Assembly (NCBI RefSeq): GCF_021696945.1
Contig: NZ_JACYHE010000062.1
Span: 1 to 36,416 of the forward strand
From: Streptomyces sp. JJ36
GTDB lineage: Bacteria; Actinomycetota; Actinomycetes; Streptomycetales; Streptomycetaceae
DNA: 36,416 bases
Direction of reading: 5' to 3'
Part shown: piece by piece, positions 8,761-15,493 of the stretch
Numbering within the stretch: the first letter of the stretch is position 1
Layout of the letters: every line of letters begins with the position of its first letter
Program-made: the position numbers and the translations under genes
Notes under the pieces: generated by a model
What the model was told of the DNA's origin: nothing
Databases searched by the model: none
What the model saw: the letters and a program-made list of their open reading frames with translations, nothing else

Positions 8761-8993
8761 AGCGGCCCGCTGTCCGCCCAGGGCGCGGGCACCCGCTCGT
8801 TCACCGAGGAGAGCAGCGCATGGAGCGAGACCCGCACCAAGGGCACCTCGGCGATGGCGAGGACCACGTCGCCGGTGACGACCACGCCGGTGGCCAGCAG
8901 CCGGTCCAGCAGGTCCACCAGCGGCACCCCGACCGGCCCGCCCTCCCCCTCCGGGCCGTCCCAGGGCACGGGCTCAGTCGCCGCCGGAGTCAT
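8757..8993 (-). CDS. gvpS: Gas vesicle protein GvpS (GvpA/J superfamily)
   Basis: 78 residues from the ATG at 8993. The GvpA-like core is VPLVDLLDRLLATGVVVTGD-VVLAIAEVPLVRVSLHALLSSV, a helix-strand-strand-helix pattern related to the shell protein. Minor GvpA homologues of this type probably shape or nucleate the vesicle ends (family knowledge). The start overlaps gvpL by 20 bp and the stop overlaps gvpK by 4 bp. A longer open frame reaching to 9428 is only antisense-like read-through over gvpL in another frame. Confidence 0.9.
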   Translation of the reverse strand: MTPAATEPVPWDGPEGEGGPVGVPLVDLLDRLLATGVVVTGDVVLAIAEVPLVRVSLHALLSSVNERVPAPWADSGPL

Positions 8994-9840
8994 CCGCACC
9001 TCCCTCGACGAAGGAGTAGGGCACCCAGGGTCCGGACACCTCGATCCGCACGTCCCGCAGCTCCGGGGCGGCACGCAGCTCCCGTACCGTCCCGGCGAGC
9101 TCCCGCTCCCGGCCCGCGTCGAGCAGGTAGGCGGCGTTGAGCACCTGGCTCCGGCGGTCGCCGGCCGGCTCGGCACCGTGCGCCCGCAGCCTGCGGGCCG
9201 CGACGGCCAGCGGGCGCAGCCGGTCGTCCACCCGGTCGGCCGCCCGCAGCACCGCCTCCTGCCGCTGCTCGCGGGCCCGCTGCCGGCCGCGTACGCGCTC
9301 CAGATAGGCGCGGCCGGAAGGGGCCCGCCCGGTGGCGCCGTCCTCCGCCCCCGCGAGCGCCGCCCTGTCCGGGCCGGCCGTGCTCCCGGCCTGCGTGCCG
9401 GTGTAGACCTTGACGCCCCACTCCGCACGGCCGGCGAGCCGCCGCAGCGCGGCGCTCAGCTCCCGTTCACGGGCGAGCAGGGCGGCACGGGTCCGCTCGT
9501 CGTCGTGGTAGACGGTGGCCAGCGGCATCGGGACGACCGTCGCGCCCCGGGCGGCCGCACAGACGACGGCGTGGTGCTCCCGGGCGCAGCGCTCCAGCTC
9601 CACGGGGTCGGCGAGCCGGTCGCGCAGCGACTCCGCGGAGTAGTCAGCGGCGGGCACGGACTGCACCACCACGCCGAGGGAACCGACCGGCAGCAGCCGG
9701 ACCGGCGTGTCCGGGCAGAGGCCGGACGCCTCGGGAGGACACGACGGGCCGTCACCGGGGCGAACGGCGAAGACATAGGTGGCGACAGCGGTGCCGGGGG
9801 CCGGTGGCACCGCCGCGCGGTCGGGGGCGCCGGTCGTCAC
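8974..9840 (-). CDS. gvpL: Gas vesicle protein GvpL (GvpL/GvpF family)
   Basis: 288 residues from a GTG at 9840 that overlaps the gvpJ stop as GTGA; the open frame continues upstream only as a shadow of gvpJ. GvpL/F hallmarks are present: ATYVFAVRPGD near the N-terminus, VVVQSVPAADYSAESLRDRL, ARGATVVPMPLATVYHDDE, WGVKVYTG, and the C-terminal VSGPWVPYSF. GvpF/L proteins are minor components that bind the shell protein during assembly. A second family member (gvpF) lies upstream in the same operon. Confidence 0.92.
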   Translation of the reverse strand: MTTGAPDRAAVPPAPGTAVATYVFAVRPGDGPSCPPEASGLCPDTPVRLLPVGSLGVVVQSVPAADYSAESLRDRLADPVELERCAREHHAVVCAAARGATVVPMPLATVYHDDERTRAALLARERELSAALRRLAGRAEWGVKVYTGTQAGSTAGPDRAALAGAEDGATGRAPSGRAYLERVRGRQRAREQRQEAVLRAADRVDDRLRPLAVAARRLRAHGAEPAGDRRSQVLNAAYLLDAGRERELAGTVRELRAAPELRDVRIEVSGPWVPYSFVEGGADDSGGD

Positions 9841-10223
9841 CGGTCCCTCCCGGCAGGTTCCCGCCGGCGGCCCTTCGCGGGCTCCGCTTCGCCGGCGGCG
9901 GCAGAACCGGCGGAGGACTCCAGGGCCTCGATCCGCTCGCGCAGCCGCTGGTTCTCCCGGGCCAGCTCGTGGTCGGCGGCACGGGTGGAGAGCGCCGGGT
10001 CCGTCTCCCACCAGTTGATGCCCGCCCGTCGCGCGGTGTCGACCGAGGAGACGAAGAGGCGCAGCCGGATGGTGAGCAGTTCGATGTCGAGCAGATCCAC
10101 CTTGATGTCGCCGGCGATGACGATGCCCTTGTCGAGAACGCGCTCCAGGATCTCGGCGAGGTTCGCGGTGTGGCCGTAGGTCGTGTCCTGCGGCGGCCGG
10201 TGCCACGTGTCGAGCTCGGTCAC
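9837..10223 (-). CDS. gvpJ: Gas vesicle protein GvpJ (GvpA-like)
   Basis: 128 residues, GTG start with GAGGGG 6 nt upstream. The GvpA-like core (about 20-75) contains NLAEILERVLDKGIVIAGDI and VDLLDIELLTIRLRLFVSSV, followed by INWWETDP. The C-terminal 50 residues are charged, partly coiled coil, and end in a basic stretch. GvpJ is a minor structural homologue of the shell protein. It lies 16 bp after gvpZ and overlaps gvpL. Confidence 0.93.
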   Translation of the reverse strand: MTELDTWHRPPQDTTYGHTANLAEILERVLDKGIVIAGDIKVDLLDIELLTIRLRLFVSSVDTARRAGINWWETDPALSTRAADHELARENQRLRERIEALESSAGSAAAGEAEPAKGRRREPAGRDR

Positions 10224-10239
10224 GGGGTCCCCTCAGTCC

Positions 10240-11238
10240 TCATTCCTCTTCCTCCTCTTCTTCCTCTTCCTCCTCGCCCTCTTCCTCCTCGCCCTCTTCC
10301 TCCTCGCCCTCCTCTTCCTCCTCGCCCTCTTCCTCCTCCGGCTCCTCGCCCTCGTACTCCTCCTCGTCCTCGGAGGATTCCTCGGCGCGGCTCCTTTCCT
10401 CCTCCATGGCGTCCTCGTGACTCGTCACCAGCTCGCCGTCACGGATCTCGCCGCGCCAGCCCTCGGGCTCCTCGTCCGTGAGGGTGACGTAACGCTGGAA
10501 GTGCTTCAGGTCCAGCCGGAGCCGGCGGCCCTGGGCCCGCCACAGGTTGCCGGTCTTCTCGAAGAACCCGGAGGGGTAGTACTCCACGACCACCACGATC
10601 CGGGTCAGGTCGGGCGTCACCTCGTGGAAGCTCACGACGCCCTTGGTGCTGCCCTTGGAGCCCTCCGAGGTCCACACGATGCGCTCGTCCGGCACCTGCT
10701 CCAGCACCGTCGCCTTCCACCCGCGGGTCGACGGGCCGACCTTCACCTTCCAGTCGCTGGTGGTCTCGTCCGAGATGGAGACGTTGCGGACGCCCTTCAT
10801 GTAGGAGCCGAACTCCTCGAACTGCGTCCAGTGGTCGTAGCAGGTCCGCACCGGAAGGCCCACATCGAGTGTCTCCACGATGTTGGTGACCTTGGTGTCC
10901 CCGGGCTTCCGGTCGCCGCCCGCGCCTTCGTCTCCGCCGCCCCCGCCCCCGAAGAGGTCCTTCGCCTTCCCCGCGACGGCGTCCTTGGCGCCCTTGGCCT
11001 TCTCCGACACCAGTGCCTTCACCGGCGATTCGCCGCCGAGGATCCGCGCGCCCATCTTCGGCAGGTCACCGGCGTTCTCCGAGAGATCGTCGAGCTTGCC
11101 GGTCAGGTTCGAGATACGCCCGCCGACCGAGCCCACGAGGTGTTGCGCACGTGCCCCGAGATAATTCGTGATCTCGGACCGTAGCTGGTCCAGGCCCGAC
11201 GGGGCCTGCTGATCGGTGCTCTGCTTCTCCGCCATCAC
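10240..11238 (-). CDS. gvpZ: Gas vesicle cluster SRPBCC protein GvpZ
   Basis: 332 residues, GTG (11238) or ATG (11235) start with GGAGG upstream. The N-terminal about 110 residues are helical, with a Gly run near 105. Residues about 115-260 form an SRPBCC / START-like (cyclase-dehydrase) domain: VTNIVETLDVGLPVRTCYDH, WTQFEEFGSYM, DWKVKVGPSTRGWKATV, RIVWTSEGSKGSTKGVVSF. The last about 50 residues are almost pure Glu in short Glu/Gly repeats, encoded by a CTTCCTCCT-type simple repeat. Position matches the gene called gvpZ in Streptomyces O-A-F-G-Y-Z-J-L-S-K clusters. Function is unknown; SRPBCC folds often bind hydrophobic ligands. Confidence 0.8.
   Translation of the reverse strand: MMAEKQSTDQQAPSGLDQLRSEITNYLGARAQHLVGSVGGRISNLTGKLDDLSENAGDLPKMGARILGGESPVKALVSEKAKGAKDAVAGKAKDLFGGGGGGDEGAGGDRKPGDTKVTNIVETLDVGLPVRTCYDHWTQFEEFGSYMKGVRNVSISDETTSDWKVKVGPSTRGWKATVLEQVPDERIVWTSEGSKGSTKGVVSFHEVTPDLTRIVVVVEYYPSGFFEKTGNLWRAQGRRLRLDLKHFQRYVTLTDEEPEGWRGEIRDGELVTSHEDAMEEERSRAEESSEDEEEYEGEEPEEEEGEEEEEGEEEEGEEEEGEEEEEEEEEEE
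10244..10400. repeat. Low-complexity CTC/TTC repeat encoding a poly-Glu tail
   Basis: Imperfect repeats of CTCTTCCTCCTCGCC encode the C-terminal Glu/Gly run of GvpZ. The tract is prone to length change by slippage and to assembly error. Confidence 0.85.
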
Positions 11239-11241
11239 CGG

Positions 11242-11940
11242 TCACCTCCGGCGGCCGGAGCCGCCGGCCGTCTTCTTCGCCGTGGTGCCCCTCCCGGAGG
11301 CGGACTTCCCGCCCCCGGCGGCACGCTTGCCGGTCTCCGCCGTTCCGGCGGACTTCTTCTTCGCCGTCTTCTTCGTCCCGCCGGTCTGCCCCGCCGTCTC
11401 GCTCCGCTTCGCGGCGGACTTCTTCGCGGCGGACTTCTTCCGGGCCGGCGCCTCCGCGCCGGCCTGCCTCTTCGCCGGCCTCCGGTCGGCACCGCGGCGC
11501 GACCTGCCGCCCTGCTCCTCCTCAGGTTCCTCCTCCTGCTCTGATCCCTCCTCCTGCTCCGGTTCCTCCTCCTGCTCCGGTTCCTCCTCCTGCTCCTCGC
11601 CCGGGGCTCCGCCGCCCTCGGGAAGGCCCTCGCGGAGGGACTCGGTACGTTCGTGCAGGGAGTGCGCCAGGCCGGCCATGCCGCGGTCGGCGACCGAGGC
11701 GGCCGCCGACCGCCCGGCGTCCAGCAACTCCCCCCGCACCTGTTCGCTGAGCTGAGCGAAGTGCGGTGAGTCCCGGAGCATGCGGACACCCTGCGAGAGC
11801 AGTCCGCGGGGGCTGAGGTCCTTGCCCCGGCCCAGGGCGATCGAGGCGAGCATCAGGGCCAGCTTGCCCTTCTTCGTCCGCCCGAGGACGTACCCCCCGA
11901 GGACCGCGGCCGTCAGGGCCGCCTTGCCGTTGTCGCTCAT
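11242..11940 (-). CDS. gvpY: Gas vesicle cluster protein GvpY
   Basis: 232 residues, ATG overlapping the gvpG stop (ATGA). The N-terminal about 115 residues look folded: a small hydrophobic start (ALTAAVLGGYVLGRTKKG), LMLASIALGRGKDLSPRGLL and an amphipathic helix rich in Arg/Ser. Next comes an acidic Glu/Gln/Pro repeat (EEPEQEEEPEQEEGSEQEEE), then a Lys/Ala-rich histone H1-like tail with repeated KKSAAK. Placement matches gvpY of Streptomyces gas vesicle clusters. The role is unknown; the tail suggests binding to nucleic acid or an acidic partner (inference). Confidence 0.75.
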   Translation of the reverse strand: MSDNGKAALTAAVLGGYVLGRTKKGKLALMLASIALGRGKDLSPRGLLSQGVRMLRDSPHFAQLSEQVRGELLDAGRSAAASVADRGMAGLAHSLHERTESLREGLPEGGGAPGEEQEEEPEQEEEPEQEEGSEQEEEPEEEQGGRSRRGADRRPAKRQAGAEAPARKKSAAKKSAAKRSETAGQTGGTKKTAKKKSAGTAETGKRAAGGGKSASGRGTTAKKTAGGSGRRR

Positions 11941-12209
11941 TCCTCTGCTCCCACCGTGGGATCGTGCGGTGCGCCGTCGTGCGGCACCCTGTACTCCAGA
12001 AGGTCCAGGAGGCGTTCCTCCTCGGCCTCGAACTCCGCCTCGCCGATGTCCCCGTTCTCCAGCGCCTCGTTGAGCGCGGCGAGCCGCGCCCGGATGACCC
12101 CGGGGTCGTACATCTCGTACTCGGCGACCTCCGTGACGCGCTGCGCGACCCAGATGGTGCCCCGCAGCGGGGCGAGGGGCAGCAGCGCGAGCTCTGTGAA
12201 CAACCCCAT
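11937..12209 (-). CDS. gvpG: Gas vesicle protein GvpG
   Basis: 90 residues from the ATG at 12209, 1 bp after gvpF stops; an in-frame extension upstream to 12491 is only the shadow of gvpF. Typical GvpG: MGLFTELALLPLAPLRGTIW at the N-terminus, VAQRVTEVAEYEMYD, then a helical hairpin with ALNEALENGDIGEAEFEAEE and ERLLDLLEY. GvpG is an accessory assembly protein. Confidence 0.95.
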   Translation of the reverse strand: MGLFTELALLPLAPLRGTIWVAQRVTEVAEYEMYDPGVIRARLAALNEALENGDIGEAEFEAEEERLLDLLEYRVPHDGAPHDPTVGAEE

Positions 12210-12210
12210 C

Positions 12211-12957
12211 TCAGACCCCTGCCGCCCTGGTCCGGGCCACCACGAAGCTGTAGCAGGGCAGCGGGCCGGCCAGGCGGAGCTCGGCACGGTGGCCGTGCTC
12301 CTGCGCCAGCCGCCCCGCCGTCTCCTCGAAGCGCCGCCGGGAGCCCCGCTCGACCAGGAAGGAGGTGTTGCGCACACCGCCGGGCACCTGGGGTCCGTCG
12401 ACCGTCCGTACGGCCAGCCCGGAGAGCTCGCCCACCGCCTGTGCCGCCGCCCGGGCCGCTCGCTGCTCCAGGCCGCGGGCCACCGCCTCACCCAGCCGTA
12501 CGTTGGCCTCGTACCCCGGCCGCCGCCGCGCCTCTTCCCGCAGCCGCCGCACCCCGGGGTCCTCCCGCACCAGTTCGGGGAGCGAGTCCTGGACGGGCAG
12601 CGCCTTGAGGTTCATCTCGATCCGGCCCCCGACCTCCTCCAGAGCATCCAGGTGCGCGGGCTCCTCCGCGGCAAGCTGGTCCTCCAGGGCTCCGGAGTCC
12701 CGGCAGACCATGCCGAAGCGCATGGGCAGCACAGGGCCGCGGTCCAGCAGGGCGAGCAGGACCTCCTGATGGGCCAGCAGGTCGCGCCGCCGGGCGCGGA
12801 GCTTCTCCGGCACCCCGCTGACCACGGCCGCCAGCGGGCCGGCGGTCACCGTGCGGACCGGAAGGGGCGGTGCGCCCACACCGGTGAGGCCGGCGGGCGG
12901 CCGGCGGGCGGCGGGGACGATGCCGTAGACGTAGACGGCGGCCTCGGGCTCTCCCAT
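12211..12957 (-). CDS. gvpF: Gas vesicle protein GvpF (GvpL/GvpF family)
   Basis: 248 residues. It opens with AAVYVYGIVPAARRP and continues with TAGPLAAVVSGVPEKL, a LLAHQEVLLALLDRGPVLPM-RFGMV segment, EMNLKAL and a C-terminal LAGPLPCYSFVVA; all are GvpF signatures. It starts 3 bp after gvpA and is followed 1 bp later by gvpG. GvpF is thought to bind the shell protein and prevent premature aggregation (family knowledge). Confidence 0.95.
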   Translation of the reverse strand: MGEPEAAVYVYGIVPAARRPPAGLTGVGAPPLPVRTVTAGPLAAVVSGVPEKLRARRRDLLAHQEVLLALLDRGPVLPMRFGMVCRDSGALEDQLAAEEPAHLDALEEVGGRIEMNLKALPVQDSLPELVREDPGVRRLREEARRRPGYEANVRLGEAVARGLEQRAARAAAQAVGELSGLAVRTVDGPQVPGGVRNTSFLVERGSRRRFEETAGRLAQEHGHRAELRLAGPLPCYSFVVARTRAAGV

Positions 12958-12960
12958 CGG

Positions 12961-13443
12961 TCAGCCCTCTCTCTTCCGGCGAGCGGTGGTGGCCGAACGG
13001 GCCGTCGTGGTCCGCTTGCGCGCCCGTGGGCGCCGCGGCTCCTCCTCCGCCTCCTCGCCCTCCTGCTCGTCCTCCTGCTCGTCCTCCCGCCCTCCGATGG
13101 CCTCCTCCACCTTCCTGCCGACGGCGGACACCGCCTTACGGGCGCCCACTCCGGTGAGGCTGCCGCCCCCGCCGCCGCTGAAGAGCTCGGGGACGGTACG
13201 GCTGCGCGGGTCGGACTCCAGGTCCAGCCGGTTGCAGGCCTCGGCGAAACGGAGATAGGTGTCGACGCTGGCGACGACGACGCGGGCATCGACCTTGAGG
13301 ATCTCGATGCCGACCAGGGAGACCCGGACGAAGACGTCGATCACCATGCCGCGGTCGAGGATGATCTCGATGACGTCGTAGAGCGTCCCGGCCCGGGGTA
13401 CGCAGGCGACCGAGTCGGAGTACGTCGTGGTGGTGGTGGGCAT
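12961..13443 (-). CDS. gvpA: Gas vesicle shell protein GvpA with charged C-terminal extension
   Basis: 160 residues; start supported by AAAGGA 7-8 nt upstream. Residues about 18-75 are a canonical GvpA core (LYDVIEIILDRGMVIDVFVR, LVGIEILKVDARVVVASVDT, YLRFAEACNRLDL) that packs into the rib-like protein shell. Most bacterial GvpA proteins end soon after this core. Here a Gly-rich linker (about 90-95) leads into a Glu/Asp-rich segment and then an Arg/Lys/Thr-rich tail. It is the only clear major shell gene in the window. Confidence 0.93.
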   Translation of the reverse strand: MPTTTTTYSDSVACVPRAGTLYDVIEIILDRGMVIDVFVRVSLVGIEILKVDARVVVASVDTYLRFAEACNRLDLESDPRSRTVPELFSGGGGGSLTGVGARKAVSAVGRKVEEAIGGREDEQEDEQEGEEAEEEPRRPRARKRTTTARSATTARRKREG

Positions 13444-13474
13444 GGTGGTCCTTTCCGGTGACCGGGCGCGGCCG

Positions 13475-13846
13475 TCAGTCGTCGGCCGTGCCCCGCCGGT
13501 AGCGGCGGACCCGGCGGTACTGCAGGAGTTCGCCGGAGCGGTCGATCTCGACCTCGTAGGTGGCCATCAGGCTGGTGGTGTCCGGGATGCGCGGCAGCTC
13601 CAGCACGTCCACTGCGACGCACCAGCCGTCGTCGGTGCGGGTGACCGCGGAGACGCCCTCCGCCGGTCCCACCGCAAGCCCGTCGATGCGGTCGCACGCG
13701 TGCCGGGCCGCGTCCTCCGGGCCCGGCACCCGGGCGCGGGTGCCGCTTCTCGACCTGGAGGTGGTGGCCGCGGTCGACGCCGGCGAAGCCGACGACGCGG
13801 ACGACGCGGACGTGCGACGGCTTCGCCGCTCCCGTTGTTCTGCCAT
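13475..13846 (-). CDS. gvpO: Gas vesicle protein GvpO
   Basis: 123 residues. The N-terminal about 40 residues are Ser/Arg/Ala-rich and probably disordered. The GvpO domain follows: AARHACDRIDGLAVGPAEGV, VTRTDDGWCVAVDVLELPRI-PDTTSLMATYEVEIDRSGEL, then YRRVRRYRRG. GvpO is essential for vesicle formation in haloarchaea. First gene of the operon, 31 bp before gvpA; a perfect 9-bp inverted repeat sits 41 bp before its start codon. Confidence 0.93.
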   Translation of the reverse strand: MAEQRERRSRRTSASSASSASPASTAATTSRSRSGTRARVPGPEDAARHACDRIDGLAVGPAEGVSAVTRTDDGWCVAVDVLELPRIPDTTSLMATYEVEIDRSGELLQYRRVRRYRRGTADD

Positions 13847-13887
13847 GACTCCACGGTGCGCAGACGGTGCGACTTCGCGCGCTTTTT

Positions 13888-13907
13888 ACTGCTCCGTCCG
13901 GAGCAGT
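13888..13907. promoter_or_regulatory. Dyad symmetry upstream of gvpO
   Basis: ACTGCTCCG, 2-nt spacer, CGGAGCAGT: a perfect 9-bp inverted repeat, preceded on the plus strand by TTTTT. In gvp orientation the A-run follows the hairpin, so it is not a terminator for that strand. An operator for the gas vesicle operon is the simplest reading. Confidence 0.45.
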
Positions 13908-13973
13908 CCCGGCGGCGCGCGTGGTCAGTCCCCGTGGTGCGGGGCCCCTCGACGGCCACGGCTGCGGAGGGGC

Positions 13974-13987
13974 CATACTGGGCTCCG
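13974..13987 (+). promoter_or_regulatory. Leaderless promoter candidate
   Basis: CATACT at 13974-13979 is a reasonable -10 placed 7 nt before the GTG at 13987, and there is no Shine-Dalgarno sequence. Both fit leaderless transcription. Confidence 0.4.
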
Positions 13988-14574
13988 TGGAGCAGCGCCC
14001 AGATTCCCCCGACCCGGTCGTGCTCGGCGCGGGCACGGACCCGACGTACATTCCCGGCCTCGACGTCCCCGGCGCGGAAGGGCCCGGGACACCGCCCGGA
14101 GAAGCCGCCCGGGACGGCGCCCGGGAGGAGGAGGCGGCGGAGGCCGTGCGCCCCGGCGTCGCCGACCCGGCCGCCCTGGACGACGAGGACGCCTTCGCAG
14201 CGGACGCGATCACCGCGGAGGACGACGCGCCCGGGCCCGCGGACGGCGAGGCGGACGACGCGGACGACGACGCACCGGCCGCGGGGCCCTCGTTCGAGGT
14301 CTCGGACCGCCGTGGCGTGATCGCCGCCGGCGCCGCCGGCATGACGTTCCGGCTGGACGACACGGAGGCCCGGTTCCGCTGGGACGAGATCGGCGCGGTC
14401 GAGATCAACGTCCCGCGCTTCGGCCGCCGGTTCGCCGTGACCGTCTACACCCGGGACCGCCGCCACTTCGACGCCGATGTCGAGGCCCCCGCACGCAGGC
14501 TGCTGCGGGAGTGGGAGGCCGAGCTCGACGCCGCCCTCGACGTCTGGTTCGACGACGCACGCGACCAGGCGTAG
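13987..14574 (+). CDS. Hypothetical protein with acidic N-terminal half
   Basis: About 195 residues from the GTG at 13987; an ATG at 13867 would add 40 poorly conserved-looking residues overlapping the gvp control region. Residues about 1-110 are very acidic and Ala/Pro-rich, probably disordered. The C-terminal about 85 residues look folded: FEVSDRRGVIAAGAAGMTFR, FRWDEIGAVEINVPRFGRRF, VTVYTRDRRHFDADV, LREWEAELDAALDVWF. That pattern suggests a PH-like beta domain ending in a helix (inference). I recognise it as a conserved Streptomyces-type hypothetical; no function is known to me. Confidence 0.75.
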   Translation: MEQRPDSPDPVVLGAGTDPTYIPGLDVPGAEGPGTPPGEAARDGAREEEAAEAVRPGVADPAALDDEDAFAADAITAEDDAPGPADGEADDADDDAPAAGPSFEVSDRRGVIAAGAAGMTFRLDDTEARFRWDEIGAVEINVPRFGRRFAVTVYTRDRRHFDADVEAPARRLLREWEAELDAALDVWFDDARDQA

Positions 14575-14623
14575 GCCGCCCGCGTACGGTCGGCGCACCG
14601 CGTTCCGCCGCACGCGGGTGTCG

Positions 14624-14629
14624 TAGGGT
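14624..14629 (+). promoter_or_regulatory. -10 candidate for the PAS-ANTAR gene
   Basis: TAGGGT sits about 55 nt before the start codon, giving a 5' leader of roughly 48 nt. The -35 region is not clear. Confidence 0.35.
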
Positions 14630-14683
14630 GTGCGGTAGTTGACCCGTTGCCCTGCGGACACACGCGTGCCAGGAGGGGGAACA

Positions 14684-15460
14684 GTGATGCCGCAGTTCGA
14701 CCTCGAGAACGACGCGGTCTTCACGGCGTCGTCGACACCCTCGGTCGTACTGGACCGGAGGCTGGTCATCCGGAGCGCGAATCCGGCGTATCTGGAAGCC
14801 ACCGGCCGTAGCTGGGACGAGCTGAGGGGACGGCACGTCTTCAGCGCCTTCCCCGGCAACCCGCACCACCCGGAGGCGGACGGCGTGGCCCGTATGGACG
14901 CCTCCTTCCGGCGGGTGCGACGCTTGCGCCGGCCACACCATCTGCCCGTCCAGCGCTACGACATCCCCTGGCGGGACGCGCCGACGGGCTTCCTGGAGCG
15001 GCACTGGACCGTGGTCAACAGCCCGGTGCTGGACGCCGACGGCGAGCTGGTGGGCATCCTGCTCCAGCCGCGGGACATCACGGCCTTCCGCACGCACATC
15101 GTGAAGGTGCTGGAGGAGTTCGGCGCCGCCAACGACGCCTCCGGGCCGGCTCCGGCCCTGGACGAGGGCCGGCTGGCCTGCGCAGCGGCTGTGGTGCTCG
15201 CCGGCGCGCGCGAGCAGCAGGAGGTCAAGCGCGAGCAGGACGGACTCAAGGAGGAGAACCAGCAGCTCAAGAACGCGCTGGACACCCGCCCGGCCATCGA
15301 CCAGGCCATCGGGATCGTGCTCACCGAGGAGTCCGGCACGCCGGAGGAGGCGTTCCAGCGGCTGGTACGGCTCTCCCAGGAGACCAACGTCAAGCTGCGG
15401 GACATCGCGCGGGCCCTGGTCGCCCGCGCCGCCGCACCGGACCGCCCGCTGCTGCCCTGA
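14684..15460 (+). CDS. PAS-ANTAR domain RNA-binding regulator
   Basis: 258 residues from the GTG at 14684 (AGGAGG at 14671-14676, spacing 7); ATG at 14687 is equally in frame. The N-terminal PAS domain (about 10-135) includes SSTPSVVLDRRLVIRSANPA, YLEATGRSWDEL, VVNSPVLDADGELVGILLQP-RDIT. A Glu/Gln/Lys coiled coil (about 170-200) leads into an ANTAR domain with RPAIDQAIGIVLTEESGTPE-EAFQRL and NVKLRDIARALV. ANTAR proteins bind paired RNA hairpins and prevent transcription termination; the PAS domain should sense a small ligand, redox state or partner. No kinase or obvious RNA target is adjacent. Confidence 0.92.
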   Translation: MMPQFDLENDAVFTASSTPSVVLDRRLVIRSANPAYLEATGRSWDELRGRHVFSAFPGNPHHPEADGVARMDASFRRVRRLRRPHHLPVQRYDIPWRDAPTGFLERHWTVVNSPVLDADGELVGILLQPRDITAFRTHIVKVLEEFGAANDASGPAPALDEGRLACAAAVVLAGAREQQEVKREQDGLKEENQQLKNALDTRPAIDQAIGIVLTEESGTPEEAFQRLVRLSQETNVKLRDIARALVARAAAPDRPLLP

Positions 15461-15465
15461 GGCGT

Positions 15466-15487
15466 GCCGGCCCGTCCGCGGGCCGGC
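15466..15487. terminator. Hairpin between convergent genes
   Basis: GCCGGCCCG, TCCG loop, CGGGCCGGC: a perfect 9-bp stem in the 33-bp gap between the PAS-ANTAR stop and the flavoprotein stop. It probably terminates both. Confidence 0.65.
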
Positions 15488-15493
15488 CCCGGC

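Noticed and set aside
10244..10400. Regular short repeats that might suggest a CRISPR or minisatellite
   Set aside because: They are the coding repeat for the poly-Glu tail of GvpZ; no spacers.
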